A stretch of DNA of 64,000 bases, taken from contig CALKRW010000053.1 of NCBI GenBank assembly GCA_937989585.1, positions 62,001 through 126,000 of the forward strand, given 5' to 3'. The notes under the pieces are model-generated. The model saw nothing but the letters and a program-made list of their open reading frames with translations, made no database searches and was not told where the DNA came from. This DNA is from an uncultured Porphyromonadaceae bacterium (GTDB lineage Bacteria; Bacteroidota; Bacteroidia; Bacteroidales; Muribaculaceae). Shown piece after piece: positions 50,155-59,873 of this stretch (position 1 is its first letter; each line of letters opens with the position of its first letter). The position numbers and the translations under genes were made by a program.

Positions 50155-51244
50155 AAGAATATCTACAGACAAGTTTCCAGAGGTCATAGAAGAGGCCAAG
50201 GATCTGCTGATGAGCCTGATTCCGGTTCCGTCAGTCTCCCGGAATGAAGATGCCGCGGCAACTCTGCTGTTCGACTGGCTTAAGGAAAAAGGTCTCGATA
50301 TCTGCCGTGTAGAGAATAATCTTTATGCAAAGATCGGTGGTTTCGACCCGGCAAGGAAGACTCTGATGGTCAATGCACACATTGACACAGTGGGTCCATC
50401 GGCCTCATATACTTCGGATCCATATACACCTCTGCGCCGTGACGGCTATATATACGGGCTCGGGAGCAATGATGACGGTGCATCACTTGTATCGATTATC
50501 GCCACGTACCGAATTCTTAAGGATACGGAATTGCCGTTTAACCTGCTTCTCGCGCTGACTGCTGAGGAAGAAGTATCCGGAGAAAACGGCATGCGACGGC
50601 TCATGGGATATCTTGACGGACAGGGAATCACGATAGATGCGGCACTTGTAGGGGAACCAACCGGAATGGAGCCGGCCATAGCCGAGCGCGGTCTTATTGT
50701 TCTTGACTGTACGTCACATGGTGTGGCTGGTCATGCTGCCAGGGACGGAGGAGTCAATGCAATCTACAGGGCCATCGAGGATATCGAGAGGCTGCGTGGA
50801 TTTGAGTTTGACAGGGTGTCTCCTACACTCGGGCCGATAAAGATTTCGGTCACCCAGATTGATGCAGGAACAAGACACAATGTGATTCCTGACTCATGCC
50901 GCTTTGTTGTCGACGTTCGCACGACAGATGCCTATACAAACAGCGAGACAGCCGAAATCCTGAAAAATCTTCTTGAAAGCGATGCACAGGAGCGGTCGAC
51001 ACGAGTGCATGCCTCGGTGATAGATTCCGCCCATCCTCTGGTACTTAATGCCGTCGCTATGGGTAAAACGCCATTCGTGTCTCCGACAACGTCAGACATG
51101 GCTTTGCTTTACGACATACCCTCGATCAAAATGGGTCCCGGAGAATCATCCCGGAGCCATACGGCAGACGAATTTGTCCTGGAATCCGAAATAGACGGGG
51201 CCATTGAACAATATGTCAAATATCTAACCACACTCAGATTATAA
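50147..51244 (+). CDS. argE: M20-family N-acyl-ornithine/citrulline deacylase
   Basis: This zinc-dependent M20 peptidase of 365 residues probably removes the acyl group from acylcitrulline (or acylornithine). Motifs are NAHIDTVGPS (metal His and Asp), GLGSNDDGASLVS (bridging Asp), ALTAEEEVSGENG (catalytic Glu pair), and the C-terminal PGESSRSHTADEFV His. Since ArgF' works on acylated ornithine, the deacylase acts after carbamoylation, as in the Bacteroides route. It is 3 bases from argH and overlaps argB. Confidence 0.88.
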   Translation: MSERISTDKFPEVIEEAKDLLMSLIPVPSVSRNEDAAATLLFDWLKEKGLDICRVENNLYAKIGGFDPARKTLMVNAHIDTVGPSASYTSDPYTPLRRDGYIYGLGSNDDGASLVSIIATYRILKDTELPFNLLLALTAEEEVSGENGMRRLMGYLDGQGITIDAALVGEPTGMEPAIAERGLIVLDCTSHGVAGHAARDGGVNAIYRAIEDIERLRGFEFDRVSPTLGPIKISVTQIDAGTRHNVIPDSCRFVVDVRTTDAYTNSETAEILKNLLESDAQERSTRVHASVIDSAHPLVLNAVAMGKTPFVSPTTSDMALLYDIPSIKMGPGESSRSHTADEFVLESEIDGAIEQYVKYLTTLRL

Positions 51245-51246
51245 AT

Positions 51247-52578
51247 ATGTCCGGAACATCAAATACAAAACTATGGAGCAAAGGCTTTGAGCCAGAAGAA
51301 GCAATCGAGAGGTTCACTGTCGGTCGTGACCGCGAACTCGACCTGATGCTGGCGCCTTATGACGTGCAGGGGTCACTCGCACACATAGCCATGCTCGAGT
51401 CCATCGGTCTGCTTACGAAAGACGAGCTGAGAGAACTTACAGCGGGCCTTGAGGAAATAGCCGAAACAATCCGTGAAGGAAAATTCTTAATCGAGGCGGA
51501 CATCGAAGATGTACACTCTCAGGTAGAAATCATGCTGACGAGGCGACTGGGCGATATCGGCAAGAAAATTCACTCAGGACGGTCGCGCAACGACCAGGTG
51601 CTTGTTGATGTCAAACTTTTCTTCCGTCATCAACTTGAACTGCTTGCAGGAAAGGTGATGACGGTATTTGACGCGTTTCAGGCACAGAGCGAGCGCTGGG
51701 CAAAGGTGCTTATGCCCGGCTATACTCACCTGCAGGTTGCCACTCCGTCTTCGTTTGGACTATGGTTCGGAGCATATGCGGAGACGCTTGTTGATGACAT
51801 GCGTCAGATAGTCGCCGCATGGCAGACCGCTGATCAGAATCCTCTGGGGTCGGCTGCCGGTTATGGTTCGTCTTTTCCTCTTGACCGAGAGATGACAACA
51901 CGTTTGCTGGGTTTCGAGACCCTGCATTACAATGTCATCGCCGCACAGATGTCACGTGGAAAAACCGAGCGCGCGTGTGCCACTGCTATTGCTGCGGTTG
52001 CCTCGACACTGGGTCGTTTTGCGATGGACGTATGTATGTGGATGAGTCAGAATTTTGCTTTTGTATCGCTTCCGGACGAACTCACCACAGGTTCGTCAAT
52101 AATGCCACATAAAAAGAATCCCGACGTTTTCGAGATAATGCGCGGACGGTGCAACCGCCTTCAGTCCCTCCCGAACGAAGTTGCCCTTCTTACGAGCAAT
52201 CTCCCGATAGGATATAACCGTGACCTTCAGTTGCTCAAGGATGTAGTTTTCCCGGCGTTCGGAGAACTTGGCGACTGTCTAGACATGTGCGCCTACATGC
52301 TCCCAAATATCAGGGTTAAGTACAACATACTTGACGATCCGCGCTACGACTACATATTTACGGTTGAAGAGGTGAATCGTCTTGTGTTGCAGGGAATGCC
52401 TTTCCGTGATGCCTATCGCCAGGTAGGGCATGAAGTGGCTGAAGGTACTTATGCAGCCGACCGCTCGGAAGCAAACAGTCCGGCGCATACTCATACCCAT
52501 TTAGGTAGTATCGGCAATCTTGCAAACGAGCAGATACGTGCCAAAATGCTTTCCGTGGCCAAGGCCATGGAAAAGTAG
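51247..52578 (+). CDS. argH: Argininosuccinate lyase
   Basis: ArgH splits argininosuccinate into arginine and fumarate, the last step. It has 443 residues of the fumarase/aspartase superfamily. Signature GSSIMPHKKNPDVFE (about residue 280) contains the catalytic Ser, and GRSRNDQV and TSSFGLWFGAYAETL-type segments are present. It is the last gene of the operon and ends only 27 bases from the convergent NlpC gene. No terminator is visible in that gap. Confidence 0.96.
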   Translation: MSGTSNTKLWSKGFEPEEAIERFTVGRDRELDLMLAPYDVQGSLAHIAMLESIGLLTKDELRELTAGLEEIAETIREGKFLIEADIEDVHSQVEIMLTRRLGDIGKKIHSGRSRNDQVLVDVKLFFRHQLELLAGKVMTVFDAFQAQSERWAKVLMPGYTHLQVATPSSFGLWFGAYAETLVDDMRQIVAAWQTADQNPLGSAAGYGSSFPLDREMTTRLLGFETLHYNVIAAQMSRGKTERACATAIAAVASTLGRFAMDVCMWMSQNFAFVSLPDELTTGSSIMPHKKNPDVFEIMRGRCNRLQSLPNEVALLTSNLPIGYNRDLQLLKDVVFPAFGELGDCLDMCAYMLPNIRVKYNILDDPRYDYIFTVEEVNRLVLQGMPFRDAYRQVGHEVAEGTYAADRSEANSPAHTHTHLGSIGNLANEQIRAKMLSVAKAMEK

Positions 52579-52605
52579 AAATAAATCTAAAGCAATATCG
52601 GGAGG

Positions 52606-53439
52606 TTATCTTCCTGCAAAAGCATTTGCGACCATTGTCTCGGGGTCAATGTCCGGTTGTGCGGCCTGGATATTGGTCCCGGGTTCTTTATTTTCGACCG
52701 GTTCGGTTACTTTTACGGTTTTTATCTGTGTCGGAGTCGGTTTGGTGTCAGCAACAGCAATGACAGGTGCTGAGGCTTTGGTATTGGAGGACTTTGCAGA
52801 AGGCTTGGATTCCAAGGCCAACTGCGGCTGTTCGGGTTGGGGTAGGGCTTCCGGTCCCTTTTCGACAGGAAGTACCTCGGCAATTGCTGGTACACGACCG
52901 ATTCCGCGGAAATGTGTGACATAATACTTCTGCGAGAGATCGCTTTCAATCACGCCTTTTGAAGATGAAGAATGTATGAAAGTGTTATCTCCGACATACA
53001 TTCCTACATGTGCCACGTTGCTGCCTGAGCGTGGCGAGGAGAAGAACACAAGGTCTCCGACCTCAATTCTGTCTTTGTCAAGACCTACGCAGAAATCTTT
53101 CTGGGCGGCAGAGTTGCGAGGCAACTTGATGCCGACGGCATCGCGGTATAGAGACATAATGAAACCGGAGCAGTCGGCTCCTTTCTTACTATCGCCGCCA
53201 TAAACGTAAGGCGTGCCAATCCATTCGCGTGCCTTGGTCACAAGTGCCTTCTGAACTTCGATTCTGGCGCCGGGTGGCAGGGGCCGTTTTTTGTCTTTCT
53301 TGGAATTGCCTTTGTTATTGACGGGACTCTGCTCGTAGGCGGTTTTTGCCGCAGATTTGGAGGAACCACACGACCATGTCCCCGTCGCAAGAACGACAGC
53401 GGACAGAAACATAGCAATTGGGAAACGAAACCGAGACAT
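52606..53439 (-). CDS. NlpC/P60 peptidoglycan hydrolase lipoprotein
   Basis: This 277-residue lipoprotein has a signal ending in TGTWSC (lipidated Cys24). The NlpC/P60 domain (about 65-185) carries the catalytic Cys in KKGADCSGFIMSLYRD, the His in SNVAHVGMYVGD, and the third His in NTFIHSSSSKG. Such enzymes cut peptide stems of peptidoglycan. The C-terminal 80 residues are Pro/Glu/Lys-rich and probably disordered. It lies convergent to argH and divergent from the HtrA gene. Its promoter (minus strand) is TTG (53493-53495), 20 bases, TAATTTCG (53465-53472). Confidence 0.9.
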   Translation of the reverse strand: MSRFRFPIAMFLSAVVLATGTWSCGSSKSAAKTAYEQSPVNNKGNSKKDKKRPLPPGARIEVQKALVTKAREWIGTPYVYGGDSKKGADCSGFIMSLYRDAVGIKLPRNSAAQKDFCVGLDKDRIEVGDLVFFSSPRSGSNVAHVGMYVGDNTFIHSSSSKGVIESDLSQKYYVTHFRGIGRVPAIAEVLPVEKGPEALPQPEQPQLALESKPSAKSSNTKASAPVIAVADTKPTPTQIKTVKVTEPVENKEPGTNIQAAQPDIDPETMVANAFAGR

Positions 53440-53464
53440 GAGGCAATAACGTGAACAGATGTGC

Positions 53465-53495
53465 GAAATTAGCGATAATTTTTGTATTTGTCAAC
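53465..53495 (-). promoter_or_regulatory. Promoter of the NlpC/P60 gene
   Basis: On the minus strand, TTG (53493-53495), 20 bases, TAATTTCG (53465-53472). The last box differs from consensus by one base (C for T). Confidence 0.5.
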
Positions 53496-53686
53496 ATTCG
53501 GGGTCTAAAATAACACTTTTTCTAAACGTTTGTGAAAACGCGAAGGTTTTGAGTCAAATATTTTTAAACTTTAGGTTGCCATGGTACACCTTATATAATA
53601 TATGAGTAATTTCGCACGTATTAAATGAGCCTGGAAAATTCGGGCAACAAAATTCATCATCAGATTTAATAAATATCATTACCACT

Positions 53687-55126
53687 ATGAAAAGTATAAT
53701 ATTATCTGCTCTTGTAGCCGGTGTTGCCTTCTCGGCATCGGCCCAGGGTCAGCATCCGATCGCACAGGAGGATTTTACACGCGCGGCCGAACAGACCGTT
53801 AACGGTGTGGTGTCTATCAAAAGTTATGGAACACCCAGGTCACAGCGCATGATGCAAGGCTCGGATATGTTCGGCGGCGATGATCTGTTTGACTTCTTTT
53901 TCGGAAATCCTTTCGGTGGAGGCAGACGCCAGCAGACTCCGCAACAGGAAGAGCCCAAGCAGCGTCAGCTGGGCCTTGGTTCAGGTGTTATTATAAGTGA
54001 AGACGGATATATTGTCACCAACAACCATGTCGTTGATGGTGCTGAGCGTCTCGAGGTGGTTCTCAATGACAACCGTAATTTCAATGCGACGGTTGTAGGT
54101 ACTGATCCGGCCACTGACCTTGCCCTCGTCAAGATAGATGCTCCCGACCTGCATGTCATACCAATGGGCGACAGCGATAAACTGAAAATAGGCGAATGGG
54201 TTCTTGCCGTAGGTAATCCATTCGGTTTTACCTCGTCGGTCACAGCCGGCATCGTAAGTGCAAAGGCTCGTAACATAGGCTCGTCAACAGGTTCTCGCTC
54301 GTCAGGCGGAATCGAATCGTACATCCAGACTGACGCGGCTGTGAACCAGGGAAACTCTGGTGGCGCGCTTGTGAATCTCGCCGGCGAACTTGTCGGCATT
54401 AACACGGCAATATATTCGCAGAACGGCTCGTATGTCGGCTGTTCGTTTGCGATACCTACATCCATCGTCAACAAAGTAATCGGCGACCTTAAGCAGTTCG
54501 GTACCGTCCAGCGTGCTTTCCTGGGCATCACGTTCACTGAACTTACGCCGGAACTCATAGGCGAGAAAGAAATCAAAGGCGTAAATTCGGGAATCTATGT
54601 TGCTTCGGTTGCAGACAGGTCTGCTGCGAAAGAGGCTGACCTGAAGCCCGGCGACGTTCTAGTGTCCATAAACGGCTATCCTGTAAAAAACACTGCCGAG
54701 ATGCAGGGTACAATAACAAAATTCTCTCCCGGAGATACTGTGGATATCGTGCTCTGGAGAGATGGCAGGCAGATGACCAAGACCGTGACCCTTCGTAACG
54801 CCAAGGGTGACACTGCGGTGACACGTGCAGGTTCGGTAACGGATCTTGGCGCAACATTCAGCAAGGTAAGTGACGAGAAACTCAAGCAACTCGAGTTAAG
54901 CCATGGCGTGACTGTCGCTTCTGTCGAAGCCGGACCGATGCAGGACGCCGGCATACGTGAAGGTTTCATTATACTTACAATTAACGGCAAACGCATAACA
55001 GCACCCGAAGAAATCGAGTCCATCTACAACTCCATCATGAAGGGCGACGAAGACAAGGTGATGTTCATCAAAGGCATATATCCGACCGGCAAGCAGGCCT
55101 TCTATGCCGTGACACTTGAAGACTGA
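53687..55126 (+). CDS. degP: DegP/HtrA-family periplasmic serine protease
   Basis: This 479-residue periplasmic protease/chaperone has a signal peptide (MKSIILSALVAGVAFSASA). Catalytic residues lie in TNNHVVDGAERLEV (His), ATDLALVKIDAPDL (Asp) and QTDAAVNQGNSGGALVNL (Ser). Two PDZ domains follow (about 260-350 and 390-470). A Gln/Gly-rich loop near 55-90 (GGGRRQQTPQQEEPKQRQ) precedes the protease core. It handles misfolded envelope proteins in the family. The gene starts about 250 bases from the divergent NlpC gene and ends before a strong terminator. TAATTTCG at 53607-53614 may be its -7 box. Confidence 0.94.
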   Translation: MKSIILSALVAGVAFSASAQGQHPIAQEDFTRAAEQTVNGVVSIKSYGTPRSQRMMQGSDMFGGDDLFDFFFGNPFGGGRRQQTPQQEEPKQRQLGLGSGVIISEDGYIVTNNHVVDGAERLEVVLNDNRNFNATVVGTDPATDLALVKIDAPDLHVIPMGDSDKLKIGEWVLAVGNPFGFTSSVTAGIVSAKARNIGSSTGSRSSGGIESYIQTDAAVNQGNSGGALVNLAGELVGINTAIYSQNGSYVGCSFAIPTSIVNKVIGDLKQFGTVQRAFLGITFTELTPELIGEKEIKGVNSGIYVASVADRSAAKEADLKPGDVLVSINGYPVKNTAEMQGTITKFSPGDTVDIVLWRDGRQMTKTVTLRNAKGDTAVTRAGSVTDLGATFSKVSDEKLKQLELSHGVTVASVEAGPMQDAGIREGFIILTINGKRITAPEEIESIYNSIMKGDEDKVMFIKGIYPTGKQAFYAVTLED

Positions 55127-55213
55127 CTGAATCGGCAGTAAGTCATCTTCTTATCCTCTCATTCTTCTCTCATCAGCGTCACTCATGGCGCACCCTCTTG
55201 AAACACTTGCTGG

Positions 55214-55256
55214 CAGGCGCTCCGATATATTCAAAAAGGAGCGCCTGTCTTTTTTA
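55214..55256 (+). terminator. Terminator after degP
   Basis: A perfect 10-bp stem (CAGGCGCTCC at 55214-55223, GGAGCGCCTG at 55238-55247) is followed by TCTTTTTT. Confidence 0.9.
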
Positions 55257-55379
55257 TATTCTGGTGAGTACTGACCAGAAAATATAAAATAACCGGGCGG
55301 AGTAATAAATTTTTCTGATTTTTATGTAACTTTTCGTCCGAGTCTGCGTCTAATGTTTTGTAATTTTAATAAACCGATA

Positions 55380-56333
55380 ATGAATATACTCGAAGCCCAC
55401 AACATTGTCAAGACTTTCACGAATCATAAGGCGCTTGACGATGTGACCGTAGAAGTGCCGCAGGGGACTGTCTACGGATTGCTTGGACCTAACGGAGCCG
55501 GCAAGACTACACTTATACGTATCATAAATCATATTACGGCGCCCGATTCCGGATCTGTTATTTTTGACGGGCATACGCTGACAGCCGACGATGTAGTCAA
55601 CATAGGCTATCTTCCGGAGGAGCGTGGACTGTACAAGAAAATGAAGGTAGGCGAGCAGTGCATCTTCTTCGCGCGTCTCAAAGGTATGCCGAAGGGCGAG
55701 GCTACAATTCGTCTTAAAGAATGGTTCCGCCGTCTGGAAATCGAGGACTGGTGGGACAAAAAAGTGGATGAGCTGTCAAAAGGAATGGCTCAGAAGGTGC
55801 AGTTCATCATTACAGTGCTTCATCAGCCCAAACTGCTGATTTTCGACGAACCGTTCTCGGGGTTTGACCCTATCAATGCCAATATCCTAAAACGGGAGAT
55901 ACTTAAACTCCGGGATGACGGAGCGACTGTCATTTTCTCGACTCACAATATGTCGTCAGTCGAAGAACTGTGTGACCGCATAAGTCTTATCAATAAAAGC
56001 CACAATGTGCTTACGGGCGATGTCGACGAACTCCGTCACCGTTTTGGAGGATCCAGGATGGCCCTGAGTTTCCGTGGCGATTCCGAGACACTGAGACAGC
56101 AGATCGAGCCGCTTGTAAAGAATCTGGATATTTCGGCGGCTGACAAGCATGGGATATGTCATGCCACCCTTAATGCCTGTGACGACCAGGCCCGGAAGGA
56201 ACTGATTGCAAGAGCCAACGGGGCGGTTGATCTACTGTCTTTCGAACCGCTGCTACCTACTATGGACGAAATATTCATTGCCGCGGTTAATGGCTCGCGG
56301 AATGTTGCCAATCCTGAACCAATAAACGCCTAA
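55380..56333 (+). CDS. ABC transporter ATP-binding protein (NatA-type)
   Basis: This 317-residue ATPase has Walker A in GLLGPNGAGKTTLIR near residue 35, a degenerate signature (DELSKGMAQKVQF) near 132, Walker B LLIFDEPFSGFDP near 153, and the switch His in IFSTHNMSS. The C-terminal 95 residues form an extension, as in NatA-like export ATPases. The ATG at 55380 is used (MNILEAHNIVK). It pairs with the permease 11 bases downstream. The pair resembles Na+/drug-type ABC-2 exporters. Substrate unknown. Confidence 0.92.
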   Translation: MNILEAHNIVKTFTNHKALDDVTVEVPQGTVYGLLGPNGAGKTTLIRIINHITAPDSGSVIFDGHTLTADDVVNIGYLPEERGLYKKMKVGEQCIFFARLKGMPKGEATIRLKEWFRRLEIEDWWDKKVDELSKGMAQKVQFIITVLHQPKLLIFDEPFSGFDPINANILKREILKLRDDGATVIFSTHNMSSVEELCDRISLINKSHNVLTGDVDELRHRFGGSRMALSFRGDSETLRQQIEPLVKNLDISAADKHGICHATLNACDDQARKELIARANGAVDLLSFEPLLPTMDEIFIAAVNGSRNVANPEPINA

Positions 56334-56344
56334 TCACACACATC

Positions 56345-57604
56345 ATGAAAAATAAGATGTTTCTGATACTCCGCAGGGAGTATCTCGAGCGTGTAAAACG
56401 CAAAAGTTTTATATTTACCACCATACTGATGCCGATATTTATGCTTGGCCTTATGGTTCTTCCCGCACTTGTGGCGGAGTTGTCCGGTCCGGAGAAGAAA
56501 ACCATTGCCGTGGTGGACCAGTCTGGAATGATTGCTCCGGCTCTTCAGAGCACGGATGACATGAAATTCGTGCCATCTACGGCTTCTGAAAAAGAACTCC
56601 GCGATAATGAGGATTTCGATGGTATACTGATGATAGGCAAAGATATTATCGATAATCCGAGCGACGTCACTCTCTATACCCGTGGAGCATCCGCTCCCCA
56701 GACAGAGTCGTTCATCGCGACCCAGATAGGAGGCATCATTGAGCAATACAGGTTGACGAAATATGACATTCCGGATCTCAATCAGATACTTGCCGAGGTT
56801 CACGCAGATGTCTCCATGAAAACCATGCGCATCGATAAGGAAGAGGACGAGGTGACATCGTCAATGGTTTCTGCGATGATAGGCATGATTATGGCGTTTG
56901 TGCTCTACATGTTTGTCTTTATCTATGGCCAGATGGTTATGACCTCGATAGTAGAGGAAAAGAACAACCGTGTGCTGGAAGTCGTAGTATCGTCCATCAA
57001 GCCCTCGCAGCTGATGATGGGTAAGATTCTTGGCATAGCGTGTGTGGCGCTTACCCAGATTCTGATTTGGGCTGCCCTTATCTGTTCGTTTACTACATGG
57101 GTTATGCCGTCGCTTCTCACATCGTTCCTTCAGACCGGCGACGTTGACCTGCTGCAGGCCATCTCTATGCTTGGTGATACCGGATACATCCTGTCGATAT
57201 TCGCATACCTCATGTTGTTCATGATAGGCGGCTATATGTTCTATTCGGCGATTTACGCTGCTATCGGATCTGCCGTGGACAACATCCAGGACGCCTCGCA
57301 GTTGCAGACTATTGCGGTTGTTCCCATAATAATCGCTATGGTATTTTCGATGACAATCATCAATGATCCCAACTCAACTCTGGCTACATGGCTGTCCATG
57401 ATACCGTTTACCTCCCCCATGGCCATGATGGCCAGGATACCTTTCGGAATTCCCACACACGAGATAGTGATATCTCTTGGTATACTTTATCTTAGTGTCG
57501 TTTTTCTCATATGGCTTGCGGCGAAGATCTATCGTGTGGGCATCTTTATGTACGGCAAGAAGCCCACTTATGCCGAACTCATACGCTGGGCACGCTATAA
57601 ATAG
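56345..57604 (+). CDS. ABC-2 type permease (NatB-like)
   Basis: This 419-residue inner-membrane permease has one N-terminal helix (about 20-45), a large extracytoplasmic domain (about 50-175), and five or six C-terminal helices (about 180-400). VVSSIKPSQLMMGKILGIACV is typical of NatB/ABC-2 exporters. It works with the ATPase encoded just upstream. Together they form a dimeric exporter for an unknown compound. Expression ends at the terminator before rpoD. Confidence 0.9.
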   Translation: MKNKMFLILRREYLERVKRKSFIFTTILMPIFMLGLMVLPALVAELSGPEKKTIAVVDQSGMIAPALQSTDDMKFVPSTASEKELRDNEDFDGILMIGKDIIDNPSDVTLYTRGASAPQTESFIATQIGGIIEQYRLTKYDIPDLNQILAEVHADVSMKTMRIDKEEDEVTSSMVSAMIGMIMAFVLYMFVFIYGQMVMTSIVEEKNNRVLEVVVSSIKPSQLMMGKILGIACVALTQILIWAALICSFTTWVMPSLLTSFLQTGDVDLLQAISMLGDTGYILSIFAYLMLFMIGGYMFYSAIYAAIGSAVDNIQDASQLQTIAVVPIIIAMVFSMTIINDPNSTLATWLSMIPFTSPMAMMARIPFGIPTHEIVISLGILYLSVVFLIWLAAKIYRVGIFMYGKKPTYAELIRWARYK

Positions 57605-57644
57605 ATATAATTACGGTATACAAAGGTTAAATTATTGTTAAAAG

Positions 57645-57678
57645 ACAGCGCGCCTTAATCCGGTGGCGCTGTTTTTTT
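57645..57678 (+). terminator. Terminator of the ABC genes, adjoining the rpoD promoter
   Basis: A CAGCGCGCC/GGTGGCGCTG stem (57645-57654 with 57662-57671) is followed by seven T. The -7 box of rpoD (57680) begins just after the T tract. Confidence 0.82.
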
Positions 57679-57679
57679 G

Positions 57680-57687
57680 TAATTTTG
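57680..57687 (+). promoter_or_regulatory. -7 box of rpoD
   Basis: TAATTTTG matches the consensus. The -33 region would fall inside the terminator stem (about 57656-57660), and no TTTG is seen there. Confidence 0.45.
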
Positions 57688-57719
57688 TACGAATATCCCC
57701 AAATATGTAGCAATACAGA

Positions 57720-58580
57720 ATGAGACAATTAAAAATTACAAAATCAATTACTAACCGTGAGAGTGCTTCGCTGGACAAATATCTTCAGGAAATTGGACGC
57801 GAGGAACTGATTACGGTTGAGGAGGAAGTCGAACTCGCACAGCGTATCAAGCAAGGTGATAGAGCAGCCCTCGAAAAACTGACTAAAGCCAATCTCCGTT
57901 TTGTGGTCTCCGTTGCGAAACAGTATCAGAATCAGGGGCTGTCGCTCCCGGATCTTATCAACGAAGGCAACCTCGGACTGATAAAGGCGGCTGAAAAATT
58001 CGATGAGACCCGAGGCTTCAAATTTATCTCCTATGCTGTATGGTGGATCAGGCAGTCTATTCTTCAGGCTCTTGCCGAGCAGTCGCGTATAGTTCGCCTG
58101 CCTCTTAATCAGGTCGGTTCGCTGAACAAGATTACGAAAGCGCTGTCTAAGTTCGAGCAGGAGAACGAGAGGCGTCCCTCGCCCGAGGAACTTGCCGAGT
58201 CGCTTGATATTCCTGTTGAGAAGGTGGCCGATACGCTTAAGGTTTCCGGCCGTCACATCTCGGTTGATGCTCCGTTTGTCGAAGGTGAGGACAATTCTTT
58301 GCTCGATGTGCTTACCAATGACGATTCGCCTATGGCGGACGCGACTCTGACGCAGGAATCCCTCGCCAAGGAGGTTGACCGTGCGTTGCGTCAGCTTCAT
58401 GAGCGCGAACGCGACATTCTCAAGATGTTTTTCGGTATTGGCTGTCAGGAAATGACTCTCGAGGAAATCGGAGCCAAGTTTGACCTCACGCGTGAGCGTG
58501 TGCGCCAGATCAAGGAAAAGGCTATCCGTCGTCTTAAGGGACAGAAATCCAAACTTCTCAAAACATATCTCGGCCAGTAA
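57720..58580 (+). CDS. rpoD: Primary sigma factor RpoD (sigma-70)
   Basis: This 286-residue sigma factor lacks region 1.1, as is normal in Bacteroidota. It starts with region 1.2 (ESASLDKYLQEIGREELIT), region 2 with ANLRFVVSVAKQYQNQGL and the -10-binding SYAVWWIRQSILQALAEQ, region 3, and region 4 with the helix-turn-helix TLEEIGAKFDLTRERVRQIK. The protein is very similar to the main sigma factors of the phylum that read TAnnTTTG promoters. It is a single-gene unit between two terminators. Confidence 0.96.
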   Translation: MRQLKITKSITNRESASLDKYLQEIGREELITVEEEVELAQRIKQGDRAALEKLTKANLRFVVSVAKQYQNQGLSLPDLINEGNLGLIKAAEKFDETRGFKFISYAVWWIRQSILQALAEQSRIVRLPLNQVGSLNKITKALSKFEQENERRPSPEELAESLDIPVEKVADTLKVSGRHISVDAPFVEGEDNSLLDVLTNDDSPMADATLTQESLAKEVDRALRQLHERERDILKMFFGIGCQEMTLEEIGAKFDLTRERVRQIKEKAIRRLKGQKSKLLKTYLGQ

Positions 58581-58623
58581 TCCGGAAGCACACGCTCTTG
58601 CAAGACATATTGGAAAAAATTCA

Positions 58624-58650
58624 GGCGCCCTGCATTGCGGGGCGCCTTTG
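58624..58650. terminator. Terminator between rpoD and the convergent outer-membrane gene
   Basis: A 7-bp stem GGCGCCC (58624-58630) with GGGCGCC (58640-58646) and a short T tract. Confidence 0.7.
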
Positions 58651-58682
58651 TGTTTGCTAGGGAACAGAATGATTGATGCGAA

Positions 58683-59696
58683 TCAGAAGAATGTGTAGGA
58701 AAATTTGAACTCGAAAGTCGGATAGACCTTGAGTCCGCGAATCAGTTTCATGTAGTCGCCGACTTTTCCGCGTATGTTGACAAGGTCGTCGGTCATGTTC
58801 ACGCCCTCGTGTGTGATGACTTTGGGCGCGCCGCCCCAGTACATGATGCCTAGGTCAAGCCCGATGTTCCAGCGCTGGTCTTTGCTGACGCTTGTTGTGT
58901 AACCCAGGCCTGTGTACCACCGCATGGTGTTTACATACGCATTCGCTTTGACTGTGCCGTCCTTGTCGGGTTCCATGTAGTATGGGCGTCCGTCCTTGAA
59001 GTCTCCTATGTGTACGCCGAGTCTGCCGTAATCGGCCAGGCGTTGCTGGAGTTCGTAGGCTACTTCAGGATCGATATAGACATTGTTGAATATGGGTTTG
59101 CTGGAAATGTTTTCAATGAAGTCGGGCTGCTGCGAGGCGTCATACAGGCGGTTGTACATTCCTATTGCGAGGAGCGACGGCATCTCCTCCATCGTATTGA
59201 TGGCTTTGGCGATGCGGCGCGGACCTGCATAGAATCCAAGGGTGACATGCCAGCGGCGGTCGTTTTTCAGGGGGTAGATGTCAACCAGAAACTTGTAGTT
59301 GGCCATTCGTGGAGTGCCGTCGACGTCTATGCGGTCATCCATCTCGTAGCCGGATATCTGATTCATTAGATCCTGAATTTTGCCGAAGTTGCCGCTGTTG
59401 ATGCTTGTCCCGTCGGTGTATGTTGTGATTCCGAAGTGCAGGGGCACCGAGAAGTGCGGCATGAAGCTTGCTCCGACACGGACCTTGGCCCATTCTGTGA
59501 CGGGTGACGCAACCTCAATTCCGAATCCGGTTGTTCCGAGTGTGATTCCGGTCTCAAGTTTGTTGAGTATTCCGAGACGTTTGAATACGGACTCCTGCTT
59601 GCTTGGCTCCGGAGCGGAAATCTCGCTCTGTGCGTGTGCGACTGTCGGACATGTGATAAGTAGTAGTGTCGAAGTTAATGCTTGAAGCAATTTCAT
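58683..59696 (-). CDS. Probable outer-membrane protein of unknown function
   Basis: This 337-residue protein has a signal peptide (MKLLQALTSTLLLITCPTVAHA). The rest is beta-rich with alternating polar and aromatic residues (WAKVRVGASFMPHFSVPLHF, WHVTLGFYAGPRRIA) and ends in Phe-Phe (FEFKFSYTFF), the usual terminal strand signal for outer-membrane barrels. It may be an OmpA-like or transport barrel without OmpA domain. I do not recognise the family. The ATG at 59696 starts the signal peptide. The in-frame upstream extension to 59789 is rejected. It is convergent with rpoD. Confidence 0.7.
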   Translation of the reverse strand: MKLLQALTSTLLLITCPTVAHAQSEISAPEPSKQESVFKRLGILNKLETGITLGTTGFGIEVASPVTEWAKVRVGASFMPHFSVPLHFGITTYTDGTSINSGNFGKIQDLMNQISGYEMDDRIDVDGTPRMANYKFLVDIYPLKNDRRWHVTLGFYAGPRRIAKAINTMEEMPSLLAIGMYNRLYDASQQPDFIENISSKPIFNNVYIDPEVAYELQQRLADYGRLGVHIGDFKDGRPYYMEPDKDGTVKANAYVNTMRWYTGLGYTTSVSKDQRWNIGLDLGIMYWGGAPKVITHEGVNMTDDLVNIRGKVGDYMKLIRGLKVYPTFEFKFSYTFF

Positions 59697-59873
59697 TTGT
59701 CGGGATGTGATTTGAACAGGGGGAAAATTTAGTGTGGTAATTGCTAAAGAATCATGCATGTAAACATTACAATCAAGACTCTGGTGCAAAGGTAAGTATA
59801 AATATTGGATTTTCTTTAACCAAAACTTGATTAAAAAAATAAACTTTTCAATAAAAATTTAGTGAATATATAC

